NCBI GenBank assembly: GCA_023417665.1
Contig: JAEZFA010000083.1
Location: 1 to 26,610, forward strand
DNA length: 26,610 nucleotides
From: Pseudomonadota bacterium
GTDB lineage: Bacteria > Pseudomonadota > Alphaproteobacteria > Rhizobiales > Xanthobacteraceae
Direction: 5' to 3'
Part shown: positions 1-7,713 of the stretch, in pieces
Layout of the letters: every line of letters starts with the position of its first letter
Numbering within the stretch: position 1 is the first letter of the stretch
Translations under genes and position numbers: made by a program
Notes under the pieces: generated by a model
Seen by the model: the letters and a program-made list of their open reading frames with translations, nothing else
Told to the model about the DNA's origin: nothing
The model's database searches: none

Positions 1-127
1 CGATTACATTGAGCGCTTCTACAATCCGAAGCGCAGGCATTCTACGATCGGATATCTGAGCCCGATGGAGTTCGAGCAGAAGGCTGGATTAGCTTAGGCG
101 GGTGTCAACGAAACCGGGTGCAGGCCA
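1..127 (+). mobile_element. Right end of an IS3-family insertion sequence
   Basis: The left edge of the window holds the 3' end of an IS3-type transposase gene, followed 3 bases later by a likely right terminal inverted repeat at about 101-127 that ends in the CA dinucleotide usual for IS3 elements (reading inward: TGGCCTGCACCCGGTTTCG). The base after it, 128, resumes a panE-like reading frame in mid-protein, which places the boundary at 127. The left end, the rest of the transposase and the target duplication lie outside the window, so subgroup and completeness cannot be judged. Confidence 0.8.
2..97 (+). CDS. IS3-family transposase (OrfB), C-terminal fragment
   Basis: The frame starting at base 2 is open from the window edge to the TAG at 95-97 and encodes the last 31 residues of an IS3 OrfB. 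The signature is the end of the DDE integrase (rve) domain: an ERFYNPKRRHSTIGYLSP-type segment, which is highly conserved in IS3 transposases, followed by a short MEFEQKAGLA tail. The protein would catalyse cut-and-circularise transposition of the element. The gene is partial only because the window begins inside it; nothing in this fragment looks degraded. Confidence 0.85.
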   Translation, partial: DYIERFYNPKRRHSTIGYLSPMEFEQKAGLA

Positions 128-649
128 CCGGGCGTGATCGCGCATAAAGGCGCATTCGCGAATTTCCGTTGCGGCTTTCTCGACGGGCGCGACGATGCGC
201 GGCTCGCTTCGCTGGTCGATGAAATGCGCGAGGCGAAAGTCGAGGCGACGGTCTCGGGAAACATCCGGAAGAATCTCTGGGAGAAGTTCGTGTTTCTCGT
301 CGGCGTGTCGGGCGCGACCGCGAGCACGCGGCAAGCGATGGGGCCGATCCTTGTCGACCCCGATACGCGCGCCCTGTTCGAAAGTCTCATGCAAGAGACG
401 GAAGCGGTCGGCGTGAAAGCGGGGGTCGAGATCGAAGGCGAGGCGACGAAGCTGATGCAGGTCGCAAACGGCATGGGCGCGAATATCAAGGCCTCGATGC
501 TGGAAGATCTGGAGCGCGGCAACCGGCTCGAACTCGACTGGCTGCAGGGCAAGGTGGTCGAGCTCGGAAGGGAGCTCGGCGTGCCGACGCCGGCAAACGA
601 GTACGTCTATAAAGTGCTGAAGCTGCTCAGAAACGGCCAAGGCGCCTGA
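128..649 (+). pseudogene. panE: 2-dehydropantoate 2-reductase (PanE/ApbA-like), 5' end lost to IS insertion
   Basis: About 173 residues of the C-terminal half of a ketopantoate reductase-like protein. The frame is continuous from base 128, immediately after the IS end, and begins PGVIAHKGAF, which corresponds to the middle of the family (the usual context is an ExGVIAHxG strand). It continues through a WEKFVFLVG helix typical of the C-terminal ApbA domain and ends naturally at TGA 647-649. The N-terminal Rossmann NADPH domain (GxGxxG) is absent here, so the gene is cut by the IS element. A GTG at 134 could in principle start a 171-residue piece, but without the cofactor domain it should be inactive. 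PanE reduces ketopantoate to pantoate for CoA synthesis, although many rhizobial paralogues have other substrates, so loss need not mean pantothenate auxotrophy. Confidence 0.8.
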
Positions 650-694
650 AGACGAAACCAACGGTAGTTTCAGGCGTTATTGCCTTCGAGGCCG

Positions 695-1612
695 ATGGGG
701 GTGCGCTTGGCGAGCCGGTTATCCGTTTTCATCAATGCTTCTGCCGGCACGGCAAAGGCGCAGGACAGGCAGGCGCTGGAAGCCGCGCTCGAGGAGGCAC
801 TCTCGAAGCACGGGCTTACCGCCGAAATCAACTTTCCCGAAGGCAGCGACCTGGCGGCGGCGGTGAAGGCTGCACGCGATAGCGGCGCGGACGGCATCGT
901 CGTCGGCGGTGGCGACGGCACGATCCGCACGGCCGCCGCGGCTCTCGCCGGCTCCGACGTGCCGCTCGGCGTCTTGCCGCTCGGTACGCTCAACCATTTC
1001 GCCAAGGATCTGGGCCTGCCGCTGAAGCTCGAGGATGCGATCGGCGTGTTTGCCGCCCGCAATATTCGGGCGATCGACGTTGCCGAGGTCAACGGCGAAA
1101 TTTTCATCAACAACTCCTCGATCGGGATTTACCCGTTTCTCGTGCTCGACCGCGAGCGCATGCAGGAGGAGGGCAAGCAGAAGTGGCATGCCGCGATGCT
1201 CGCGTCGATCCGGGCGTTGCGGAAATTTCCGCTGCGCAGATTACGCGTGAAGGTCGAAGGCGAGACGATATTGCACCGGACGCCGGTGATCTTCGTCGGC
1301 AATAACGCATATGGGCTCGACGCCGGCACGACCGGTAAGCGCGAGCGGCTGGATCGCGGGGAGCTTTCGATTCATGTCGCGAAAGTCGAATCGCGCAAGG
1401 GCTTCCTGAAACTCGTGCTGCGCGGCATGCTCGGCCGGCTTCGTACCAGCACGGACCTTCAGGTCATCAACGCAACTTCCGCCGAAGTCACCTCGCGCAC
1501 GAGCCGGATGCCGGTCGCGCTGGACGGCGAGGTGGAAATGCTGGAGCCGCCGCTGCGCTACAGGATTCGCAAGGCGGCGCTGAAGGTGTTCGTGCCGGTC
1601 GATCCGGCATGA
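695..1612 (+). CDS. Diacylglycerol/lipid kinase family protein
   Basis: A DAGK catalytic-domain protein of 305 residues if started at ATG 695; TTG 680 in the same frame would add five residues. No good ribosome site decides between them. The phosphate-binding loop GGGDGT is at residues 71-76, preceded by a VFINASAG strand (family form NPxSG) and followed by the LPLGTLNHFAKDL segment (family form GTxNDFAR). Proteins of this fold phosphorylate diacylglycerol, sphingosine or related lipids with ATP at the membrane; the exact lipid cannot be read from sequence. Its stop overlaps the start of the metallophosphoesterase as ATGA, so the two are probably translationally coupled. Confidence 0.88.
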   Translation: MGVRLASRLSVFINASAGTAKAQDRQALEAALEEALSKHGLTAEINFPEGSDLAAAVKAARDSGADGIVVGGGDGTIRTAAAALAGSDVPLGVLPLGTLNHFAKDLGLPLKLEDAIGVFAARNIRAIDVAEVNGEIFINNSSIGIYPFLVLDRERMQEEGKQKWHAAMLASIRALRKFPLRRLRVKVEGETILHRTPVIFVGNNAYGLDAGTTGKRERLDRGELSIHVAKVESRKGFLKLVLRGMLGRLRTSTDLQVINATSAEVTSRTSRMPVALDGEVEMLEPPLRYRIRKAALKVFVPVDPA

Positions 1613-2439
1613 AGAAGATCGCGCATCTTTCCGATATGCATTTCGGCCATCACGAACCTTCTATAACGGCCGACCTTTTGAAAAGCGTCGAAGCGGAGCG
1701 CCCCGATCTCGTCGTGCTTTCCGGCGACTTCACGCAACGCGCACGTCGCGCGCAGTTCGAGGCCGCGCGGGATTTCGTCAAGGCACTGCCGGAGCCGAGG
1801 CTCGTGATTCCCGGCAATCACGATATGCCGCTCTGGAATGTCGTGGCGCGGCTGTGCTGGCCGTTCGCGAATTACAATCGCTACATCGCGCCGCTCGGCG
1901 TCGCCGGGCAGAGCTATCGCGACGAGGAGATGGCGGTGATCGGGCTGAACACCGCGCGCCGCTTCACCGGAAAGAACGGCCGCGTTTCGAAAGAGCAGGT
2001 CGACCGGGTGGAGGCGTTCTTTCGTGATCTCGGCGAGAAGGTCACGCGCGTCGTGGTCACGCATCATCCGCTCGGGCAGGTCGCGAACGAGGTGTTCGTC
2101 GATCTCGCTTTCCGCGCCGAGCTGGCGCTGCCGCGCGTCGTGCGCGCCGGAACGCAGATGTTGCTGTCCGGGCACCACCATCGGGGCTTGAGCGGCACCA
2201 TCGAGGAAACCGAAGACCGGGAGCAGGCGCTGATCGTCTATGCCGGCACCGCGAATTCGACGCGCACCCGCGAAGGCGACGGCAACGCCTATAACCTCAT
2301 CCTGATCGAAGGCGCGGAGGTCGAAGTGCGGATCATGCGCTGGGTGCCGGGCATCGGTTTCCGGGAAGGGCGCACGTCACGCTATCGTTATGGCGACGAC
2401 GGCTGGCAATTGTTGCCGACGAGCGCGGAGAGCCTATGA
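1609..2439 (+). CDS. Calcineurin-like metallophosphoesterase
   Basis: A 276-residue protein with the full set of metallophosphoesterase metal ligands in order: D9-x-H11 (SDMHFG), D40 (SGDFTQ), N70-H71-D72 (PGNHD), a THHPLG histidine pair and GHHH near residue 190. The family uses a two-metal centre to hydrolyse phosphomono- or diesters, including cyclic nucleotides and UDP-diacylglucosamine; no substrate can be assigned here. The ATG at 1609 overlaps the TGA of the kinase gene by ATGA, so a kinase and a phosphoesterase are encoded together and may act on the same lipid pathway (inference). The next gene starts 22 bases after the stop. Confidence 0.9.
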   Translation: MKKIAHLSDMHFGHHEPSITADLLKSVEAERPDLVVLSGDFTQRARRAQFEAARDFVKALPEPRLVIPGNHDMPLWNVVARLCWPFANYNRYIAPLGVAGQSYRDEEMAVIGLNTARRFTGKNGRVSKEQVDRVEAFFRDLGEKVTRVVVTHHPLGQVANEVFVDLAFRAELALPRVVRAGTQMLLSGHHHRGLSGTIEETEDREQALIVYAGTANSTRTREGDGNAYNLILIEGAEVEVRIMRWVPGIGFREGRTSRYRYGDDGWQLLPTSAESL

Positions 2440-2461
2440 TCGCGCGGCCAAGGGGAACGCG

Positions 2462-4117
2462 ATGCCGGCAATCACATACAAGGCTCCGGCCGACTACACG
2501 CAGGCCGAATACCAGAAGCTTCTGAATAGCTGGGAAAGCGAGCACGCCGCATCTGCCGACCGGAAGGACATCGCGATTGTCGGCGCCGGCATGTCGGGGT
2601 TGCTCTGCGGGTGGCTGCTGCGGCGCGCCGGTCATCGGGTGCGCGTCTATGAGGCCAACAACATTCCCGGCGGCCGCGTGAAAACCATGCGCGACGGCTT
2701 CACCAACGGCCTTTATGCGGAAGCCGGCGCGATGCGTATACCAGTGAAGCACCGCCTTACGCTCGGGCTCGTCGCGCAATTCGGGCTTTCAACCTGGAAT
2801 TTCCAAAACGCCTGCGAGCAGACGTTTCTGCACTTCGGCAACAAGCGAACGCCGCGCAGCAAGATCAAGGGCGCGAAGCTGGGTCCGCTCGGCATGTTCG
2901 GGCTCGCGCAAAGCGATCCCTGTTATGCGCAGCCGGCCGAGCAGATTTTCATCCTGTGCCTCGAGAATTATATCCGGCGGCAGTGCGACCTGCCGGACAG
3001 TTTCACGCTGGATGCGATCGACGGGAATTCTGCCTCCGCCGAGGACCAGCGAACGTTCCACCGGATACGGGCGGCGCTGGACGTCTTGTCCTTGCGCGAG
3101 TTCCTCAAGGACGAGGCCTATCTGAGCCGCGAGAAGAAGGCCGAGACGAAACTCTCGCCGGCCGCGCAGGATTTTGTCGTGCTGCTCGAGAATCTCGAAA
3201 GCCTGCTGTCGAATTCGATGACGGCGATTCTTGACGATCTGCTCGCGCTCTCAAGCGCGGAGTACAAGCAGATCGCGGGCGGCATGGACCTCCTGCCCAA
3301 GCGATTGGCGGAGGAGGTGGCGGAGATTACCGAATACAACCAGCGCGTCGTCGTGGTGGATACCAACGAGCATCTGCGTAACGACCGGGTCTATGTCGAG
3401 CTCGAGAACCGCGCGACCGGCAACAAGTCGATCCGCAAGTTCGACCTGATCGTTTACGCGATTCCGTTCACCGGGCTCCGGCATATCCGCACCAACGGTT
3501 TCACCGACTTTGCCAAGCGCCGCGCCATCCGCCAGCTTCACTATGACAATGCCTGCAAGGTGGTGCTCGAGTTTTCGGAGCCGTTCTGGGACGAAGACAA
3601 AATCACCGGCGGTTCGACCATCACCGATTTTCCGATCCGCCGGATCGTCTATCCGATCAACGAACAGCACGAAGGCAGGCACGGCCATTGCGTGCTGCTC
3701 GCAAGCTATACCTGGGGCGCGGACAGCCTGCGCTGGAGCGCGCTCAAACCCCACGACCGCATCCGGCATGCGCTGAGCGACGTGGCGCAGGTGCATGGCA
3801 CGACCTATGAGGAACTCGCGCCGAAGTGCGTCGGCGGCATGTCGCATACCTGGGATCAGGATGAATTCGCGAGCGGAGCGTTCGCGCTGTTCGAACCCTA
3901 TCAGCTCGGCGATCTGTTCAGCGACGTGTGGCGGCCTTCCGGTATGTCGCATTATTGCGGCGAACATACTTCGCTGAAGCACGGCTGGATCGAGGGGGCG
4001 GTGGAGTCGGCGATCCGTTGTGCTTCGGAGATTTGCAGCCGGATCGAAGCCGACCCGGAACTGACGGAAACGCACGAAGTTTCGAAGGGGCCGGAATTAG
4101 CAGCGACGTCAAAATAA
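2462..4117 (+). CDS. FAD-dependent amine oxidase, L-amino-acid-oxidase-like
   Basis: A 551-residue flavoprotein. ATG 2462 is preceded by AAGGGGAA, a good ribosome site, so the 24-residue upstream extension of the open frame was not used. The dinucleotide-binding motif GAGMSG is at residues 41-46, the ribose-binding Glu at E64 and the GGR motif at 70-72. A GAMRIP segment follows, a form seen in bacterial L-amino acid oxidases. The C-terminal SHYCGEHTSLKHGWIEGA segment is the FAD-closing motif of the monoamine oxidase family. Such enzymes oxidise amino acids or amines to imines with release of hydrogen peroxide. No signal peptide is seen, so it is probably cytoplasmic. It follows the phosphoesterase closely and ends inside a strong terminator, so it is likely the last gene of the unit. 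Confidence 0.85.
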   Translation: MPAITYKAPADYTQAEYQKLLNSWESEHAASADRKDIAIVGAGMSGLLCGWLLRRAGHRVRVYEANNIPGGRVKTMRDGFTNGLYAEAGAMRIPVKHRLTLGLVAQFGLSTWNFQNACEQTFLHFGNKRTPRSKIKGAKLGPLGMFGLAQSDPCYAQPAEQIFILCLENYIRRQCDLPDSFTLDAIDGNSASAEDQRTFHRIRAALDVLSLREFLKDEAYLSREKKAETKLSPAAQDFVVLLENLESLLSNSMTAILDDLLALSSAEYKQIAGGMDLLPKRLAEEVAEITEYNQRVVVVDTNEHLRNDRVYVELENRATGNKSIRKFDLIVYAIPFTGLRHIRTNGFTDFAKRRAIRQLHYDNACKVVLEFSEPFWDEDKITGGSTITDFPIRRIVYPINEQHEGRHGHCVLLASYTWGADSLRWSALKPHDRIRHALSDVAQVHGTTYEELAPKCVGGMSHTWDQDEFASGAFALFEPYQLGDLFSDVWRPSGMSHYCGEHTSLKHGWIEGAVESAIRCASEICSRIEADPELTETHEVSKGPELAATSK

Positions 4118-4143
4118 AAGGCCGCCCGAAAGAGCGGCCTTTT
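4116..4143. terminator. Rho-independent terminator, bidirectional
   Basis: Perfect 10-bp stem (AAAAGGCCGC at 4116-4125 with GCGGCCTTTT at 4134-4143) and an 8-base loop. The A-rich left arm gives a U-tract for minus-strand transcripts and the right arm ends in TTTT for plus-strand transcripts. It starts at the stop codon of the amine oxidase and also serves the convergent DUF3421 gene. Confidence 0.9.
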
Positions 4144-4162
4144 AAGGAATGAACGTCGCGGC

Positions 4163-4432
4163 CTAGCGAACCATGACCTGGTATTTGTTGAGCGTGATTT
4201 CCTTGCCGCCGAAGGCGATGTTGCAGCCCTGCCAGTCGGCACGGAATTTTCCGATATGTAGCCCGCCGCCATATTGCGCGCGGCAATGTTGTCCGTTGCC
4301 TTCGTGTCCGCCCTGCACGGCATTCGGCGGCAGATAGCCGTTCGAAGCATTCACCCAGCCGCGCTGTTGCGCGTGTGCCGAAACAGCGCCTGCAAGCAAT
4401 GCAGCCGCCGTCAGCAGAACTCCAACTTTCAT
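4163..4432 (-). CDS. Small secreted DUF3421/DM9-repeat-like protein
   Basis: An 89-residue protein with a clear Sec signal peptide: positively charged MK, hydrophobic core to residue 17 and an AHA cleavage site at about 21. The mature part (~68 residues) carries W..ASNGYLPPNAVQGGHEGNG followed by HIGKFR and GKEITLNKYQVM, the pattern of a DM9/DUF3421 unit. Eukaryotic DM9 proteins include lectins; the bacterial role is not known. A lone Cys pair (C50, C69) could form a disulfide in the periplasm. A GGGGAAA ribosome site precedes the ATG. The gene stands alone between two terminators. Confidence 0.75.
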   Translation of the reverse strand: MKVGVLLTAAALLAGAVSAHAQQRGWVNASNGYLPPNAVQGGHEGNGQHCRAQYGGGLHIGKFRADWQGCNIAFGGKEITLNKYQVMVR

Positions 4433-4519
4433 TGATTTTCCCCAGAGACGTAAAACGCCGTCACCCCGACGGCTGGCGCATTATGGCTGCGGCGTATTCG
4501 GAGGCAATGGGGCCAAAGA

Positions 4520-4547
4520 AAAAGCCCGCTCTTTCGAGCGGGCTTTT
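4520..4547 (-). terminator. Rho-independent terminator of groESL
   Basis: Perfect 12-bp stem (AAAAGCCCGCTC at 4520-4531, GAGCGGGCTTTT at 4536-4547) with a TTTC loop. Read on the minus strand it is followed by a T-rich run (rc of 4516-4524), as expected for the end of the groES-groEL transcript about 110 bases past the groEL stop. Confidence 0.88.
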
Positions 4548-4589
4548 CGTTTCGTATCTGGCTGCGCGGATGAGAAATCCATCCCGCCA

Positions 4590-4615
4590 CCAAAGCCGGC
4601 CTTGGCCGGCTTTGG
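4590..4615. other. GC-rich hairpin downstream of groEL
   Basis: A 12-bp inverted repeat (CCAAAGCCGGCC at 4590-4601, its complement at 4604-4615) with a two-base centre, lying between the groEL stop and the main terminator. It lacks a U-run on the minus strand, so it is more likely an mRNA 3'-end stabiliser or backup pause site than the terminator itself. Confidence 0.55.
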
Positions 4616-4654
4616 AATTTTAAATGATGGGCGGCTCTGGATTTCCGACTTGCG

Positions 4655-6295
4655 TCAGAAGTCCATTCCACCCATGCCGCCGCCCGGCATCGCCGGGGCA
4701 GCCGCGCCACCCTTCTTCGGCAGCTCGGCGACCATGGCTTCGGTCGTGATCAGGAGCGAAGCGACCGAAGCGGCGTCCTGCAGTGCAGTGCGCACGACCT
4801 TGGTCGGGTCGATGATGCCCTTCTTGAACATATCGACATATTCGCCCGACTGCGCGTCGAAGCCGAAGGAGTAGGTGTCCTTCTCGAGGATCTTGCCGAC
4901 GATGACCGAGCCGTCTTCGCCCGCGTTCAGCGCGATCTGGCGAGCCGGAGCCTGGATCGCCTTGCGGACGATCTCGACGCCGGTGCGCTGGTCGTCGTTC
5001 TCGGGCTTCACGCGCGAGAGCGCCTTGACCGAACGCAGGAGGGCAACGCCGCCGCCCGGCAGCACGCCTTCTTCCACGGCCGCGCGGGTCGCGTGCATGG
5101 CATCATCCACGCGATCCTTCTTTTCCTTCACTTCGACTTCGGTGGCACCGCCGACGCGGATGACGGCAACGCCGCCAGCCAGCTTCGCGAGACGCTCCTG
5201 AAGCTTTTCCTTGTCGTAGTCCGAGGTGGTTTCCTCGATCTGCGCCTTGATCTGGGCGACGCGCGCCTCGATGTCGGCCTTCTTGCCGGCGCCGTTGACG
5301 ATCGTGGTGTTTTCCTTGTCGATCATCACCTTCTTGGCGCGGCCGAGCATGTTGAGCTGAACGCTCTCCAGCTTGATGCCGAGATCTTCCGAGATCGCGG
5401 TGCCGCCGGTCAGGATCGCGATGTCCTGCAGCATGGCCTTGCGGCGATCGCCGAAGCCCGGAGCCTTCACCGCCGCAACCTTGAGGCCGCCGCGGAGCTT
5501 GTTCACGACGAGGGGCGCGAGCGCTTCGCCTTCGACTTCTTCGGCGATGATCAGGAGCGGCTTGCCCGACTGCACCACGGCTTCGAGAACCGGGAGCATT
5601 TCCTGCAGCGAGGAGAGCTTCTTCTCGTTGATCAGAATGTAGGCGTCGTCCATTTCAACGCGCATCTTGTCGGCGTTGGTGACGAAGTAGGGCGAGATGT
5701 AGCCGCGGTCGAACTGCATGCCTTCGACGACATCGAGTTCGGTTTCCAGCGACTTGGCTTCTTCAACCGTGATGACGCCCTCGTTGCCGACCTTCTTCAT
5801 CGCGTTGGCGAGGAACTTGCCGATTTCGGCGTCGCCGTTCGCGGAGATGGTGCCGACCTGCGCGACTTCCTCATTGGAAGTGATCGCCTTGGAGTTCTTC
5901 TTGAGGTCCGCGACGATGGTTTCGACCGCGAGGTCGATGCCGCGCTTGAGGTCCATCGGGTTCATGCCGGCGGCAACGGACTTTGCGCCTTCCTTCACGA
6001 TCGCCTGGGCGAGTACGGTTGCGGTCGTGGTGCCGTCACCGGCGAGGTCGTTGGTCTTCGAAGCGACTTCGCGGACCATCTGTGCGCCCATGTTCTCGAA
6101 CTTGTCCTCAAGCTCGATTTCCTTGGCGACGGTGACGCCGTCCTTGGTGATGCGGGGCGCGCCGAACGACTTGTCGATCACGACGTTGCGGCCCTTGGGG
6201 CCAAGCGTGACCTTCACGGCATTGGCGAGAATGTCGACGCCGCGGAGCATCTTGTCCCGCGCTTCGACCGAGAATTTTACTTCTTTGGCAGCCAT
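4655..6295 (-). CDS. groEL: Chaperonin GroEL (Hsp60)
   Basis: A 546-residue, full-length GroEL. It starts AAKEVKFSVEARDKMLRGVD, contains the ATP-binding GDGTTTATVLA segment at about residues 86-96 and the apical-domain AVKAPGFGDRRKAMLQDIA segment, and ends in the GGM tail (GGMGGMDF). It forms the 14-mer double-ring ATP-driven folding chamber capped by GroES in the cytoplasm. An AGGAG ribosome site sits 8 bases before ATG 6295. It is 32 bases downstream of groES in the same transcript, and the unit is closed by the hairpin at 4520-4547. Many rhizobia carry several groESL copies; this copy has both CIRCE and RpoH-type control signals. Confidence 0.99.
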   Translation of the reverse strand: MAAKEVKFSVEARDKMLRGVDILANAVKVTLGPKGRNVVIDKSFGAPRITKDGVTVAKEIELEDKFENMGAQMVREVASKTNDLAGDGTTTATVLAQAIVKEGAKSVAAGMNPMDLKRGIDLAVETIVADLKKNSKAITSNEEVAQVGTISANGDAEIGKFLANAMKKVGNEGVITVEEAKSLETELDVVEGMQFDRGYISPYFVTNADKMRVEMDDAYILINEKKLSSLQEMLPVLEAVVQSGKPLLIIAEEVEGEALAPLVVNKLRGGLKVAAVKAPGFGDRRKAMLQDIAILTGGTAISEDLGIKLESVQLNMLGRAKKVMIDKENTTIVNGAGKKADIEARVAQIKAQIEETTSDYDKEKLQERLAKLAGGVAVIRVGGATEVEVKEKKDRVDDAMHATRAAVEEGVLPGGGVALLRSVKALSRVKPENDDQRTGVEIVRKAIQAPARQIALNAGEDGSVIVGKILEKDTYSFGFDAQSGEYVDMFKKGIIDPTKVVRTALQDAASVASLLITTEAMVAELPKKGGAAAPAMPGGGMGGMDF

Positions 6296-6327
6296 TGAGT
6301 TTTACTCCTGTTTCTCGACGGGCTCGC

Positions 6328-6642
6328 TTACGCGGCCTTCTTCTTGGCGGAAGTCTTTTCGATCACGCCGAGAACGTCGGATTCCTTCATGATGATGAGG
6401 TCTTCGCCGTCGATCTTCACTTCGGTGCCGGACCACTTGCCGAACAGGATGTGGTCGCCAACCTTGATGTCGATCGGAATGAGCTTGCCGGCTTCGTCGC
6501 GGCCGCCGGAGCCGACAGCGATCACTTCGCCTTCGGCCGGCTTTTCCTTCGCGGAATCCGGAATGATGATGCCCGACTTCGTGCGCTCGTCGGCCTCAAT
6601 GCGGCGGACGACGACACGGTCATGCAGCGGACGGAATTTCAT
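6328..6642 (-). CDS. groES: Co-chaperonin GroES (Hsp10)
   Basis: A 104-residue, full-length GroES starting MKFRPLHDRVVVRR at ATG 6642, which has a strong GGAGG site 7 bases upstream. The frame stays open for 33 more codons upstream, but those lie in the 5' leader. It contains the mobile loop (ADERTKSGIIIPDSAKEKP) that docks to GroEL and the roof region. The heptameric ring caps GroEL. A Lys/Ala-rich tail (TSAKKKAA) extends slightly past the usual end. It is the first gene of the groESL operon. Confidence 0.98.
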   Translation of the reverse strand: MKFRPLHDRVVVRRIEADERTKSGIIIPDSAKEKPAEGEVIAVGSGGRDEAGKLIPIDIKVGDHILFGKWSGTEVKIDGEDLIIMKESDVLGVIEKTSAKKKAA

Positions 6643-6683
6643 AGACAGTCCTCCAAGACCTTGATTTTGTGAGCGAATTGGAA

Positions 6684-6706
6684 GGGCGCACGTTTTAGCT
6701 GCGCCC
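6684..6706 (-). other. Stem-loop at the 5' end of the groESL leader
   Basis: A 7-bp stem (GGGCGCA at 6684-6690, TGCGCCC at 6700-6706) with a 9-base loop. It begins almost exactly where transcription from the proposed RpoH promoter should start, so the mRNA would carry a 5'-terminal hairpin. It could stabilise the message; it does not resemble a ROSE thermometer, as the ribosome site is not paired. Confidence 0.45.
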
Positions 6707-6713
6707 GTCAGCG

Positions 6714-6742
6714 AGATGGGAGCGGGTTTTCGGCCCTTCAAG
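6714..6742 (-). promoter_or_regulatory. RpoH (sigma-32)-type promoter of groESL
   Basis: On the minus strand a CTTGAAG box (6742-6736) is followed after 14 bases by TCCCATCT (6721-6714). These match the heat-shock sigma consensus (CTTGAA, then CCCCATnT, spacing 11-16). The predicted start near 6706 gives a leader of about 64 bases before groES. Confidence 0.65.
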
Positions 6743-6759
6743 GGGGAAAGTCAAATTTT

Positions 6760-6786
6760 TTGGCACTGAGGCGAGGGGAGTGCCAG
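6760..6786. promoter_or_regulatory. CIRCE element (HrcA operator)
   Basis: A 9-9-9 inverted repeat with arms TTGGCACTG (6760-6768) and GAGTGCCAG (6778-6786) and a 9-base spacer, matching the CIRCE consensus arms TTAGCACTC/GAGTGCTAA at the conserved GCACT/AGTGC core. HrcA represses groESL through this site in many alphaproteobacteria. It lies about 18 bases upstream of the RpoH -35 box, not over the start site. Confidence 0.8.
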
Positions 6787-6923
6787 AGACTCGCAGAAGT
6801 TGTTAGCCGCCGCCGGGCGTTGCTGCTAGTGCTTTGATTCTAAACACAAAATTCATTATTCGGGCTTGTAATCGATCCGGGCCGGCAGAAACATTCGACG
6901 TCCGACCACATTAAGGATGTCCG

Positions 6924-7199
6924 ATGAATCGCGTCTCTGATGACTTCAAGCGGCAGCTCGAAGGCTACGGGCTGACGACCGCGCAGATCCTTTATCGCCT
7001 GCCCGACCACCCGCAGCTCCTGCAAAGCTACGTCTGGCAGGAATACGACCTGTTCCCGAAATTCCCGACGCTTACGAAATTCCTCGACTTCTGGAGGCGC
7101 GAACTCGCCGGACCACTGTTTTCGGTGACGGTCGCGCATGCGCGGCTGATCAAGCCTTCGGAATTCCGGACGGTGAACGGGGAGTATTTGCTGCACTAG
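6924..7199 (+). CDS. Usg family protein
   Basis: A 91-residue protein that matches the alphaproteobacterial Usg family along its full length: GYGLTTAQILYRLPDHP, LLQSYVWQEYDLFP, FLDFWRRELAGPL and a C-terminal YLLH. An AAGGA ribosome site lies 7 bases before the ATG. The name comes from an old association with tryptophan biosynthesis genes; the biochemical role is unknown. There is no signal peptide or membrane segment. It is probably a single gene with its own promoter in 6787-6923, a stretch I see no other gene in. Confidence 0.88.
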   Translation: MNRVSDDFKRQLEGYGLTTAQILYRLPDHPQLLQSYVWQEYDLFPKFPTLTKFLDFWRRELAGPLFSVTVAHARLIKPSEFRTVNGEYLLH

Positions 7200-7254
7200 C
7201 GCTCAAACATCCTGCGGCGTTGCCCGCGACGTCCGGCGGGTTGATGCTGGCGGC

Positions 7255-7713
7255 ATGATTTCCACCCGCGCGCCTTACAGCTATCGCGACGACCCGGCAG
7301 TCCCGGATTTTCCGGACGACAGACCGGTGATCATTTTCGATGGCTATTGCGCGCTTTGTTCGGGATGGGCGCAGTTTGTCCTCAGGCACGATCCGCAAGG
7401 AAAGTATCGGCTGCTCGCCGCGCAATCGAAGCTCGGCCATGCGCTCTATGTCCATTACGGCCTGGATCCCGAAGACTACGAGACCAATATCCTGATCGAC
7501 GGTGGCGTGGCCTATTTCAAGTCGGAAGGATCAATCCGCATGGCGGAGGGGCTGGGTTTTCCCTGGTCGCTGGTCGGCGTCTTTCGCGTGCTGCCGCTCT
7601 CGATTCGCGATCCGATGTACGGCTTTGTTGCAAGAAACCGCCTGAAGTTCTTTGGCAAGCGCGAAACCTGTTACTTGCCCGACAAGAAATACGAAGGCCG
7701 GTTTCTGGCATGA
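7255..7713 (+). CDS. DUF393 (DCC1-like) thiol-disulfide oxidoreductase family protein
   Basis: A 152-residue DUF393 protein. The family signature FDGYCALC (D-x-x-C-x-x-C) is at about residues 27-34, followed by the WAQFVLRHD and LLAAQS segments and a C-terminal GFVARNRLKFFGKRETC segment. The CxxC is thioredoxin-like and the family is predicted to act as thiol-disulfide oxidoreductases, but substrates are not known. The ATG at 7255 has no strong ribosome site. The stop overlaps the next start as ATGA, so it is translationally coupled to the dehydrogenase/DUF4166 gene and the two probably act together. Confidence 0.85.
   Translation: MISTRAPYSYRDDPAVPDFPDDRPVIIFDGYCALCSGWAQFVLRHDPQGKYRLLAAQSKLGHALYVHYGLDPEDYETNILIDGGVAYFKSEGSIRMAEGLGFPWSLVGVFRVLPLSIRDPMYGFVARNRLKFFGKRETCYLPDKKYEGRFLA

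Noticed and set aside
4590..4615. Hairpin as the main groEL terminator
   Set aside because: No T-run on the minus strand; the hairpin at 4520-4547 has one.
5093..6298. Plus-strand open frame opposite groEL
   Set aside because: A shadow of the highly constrained groEL codon pattern.
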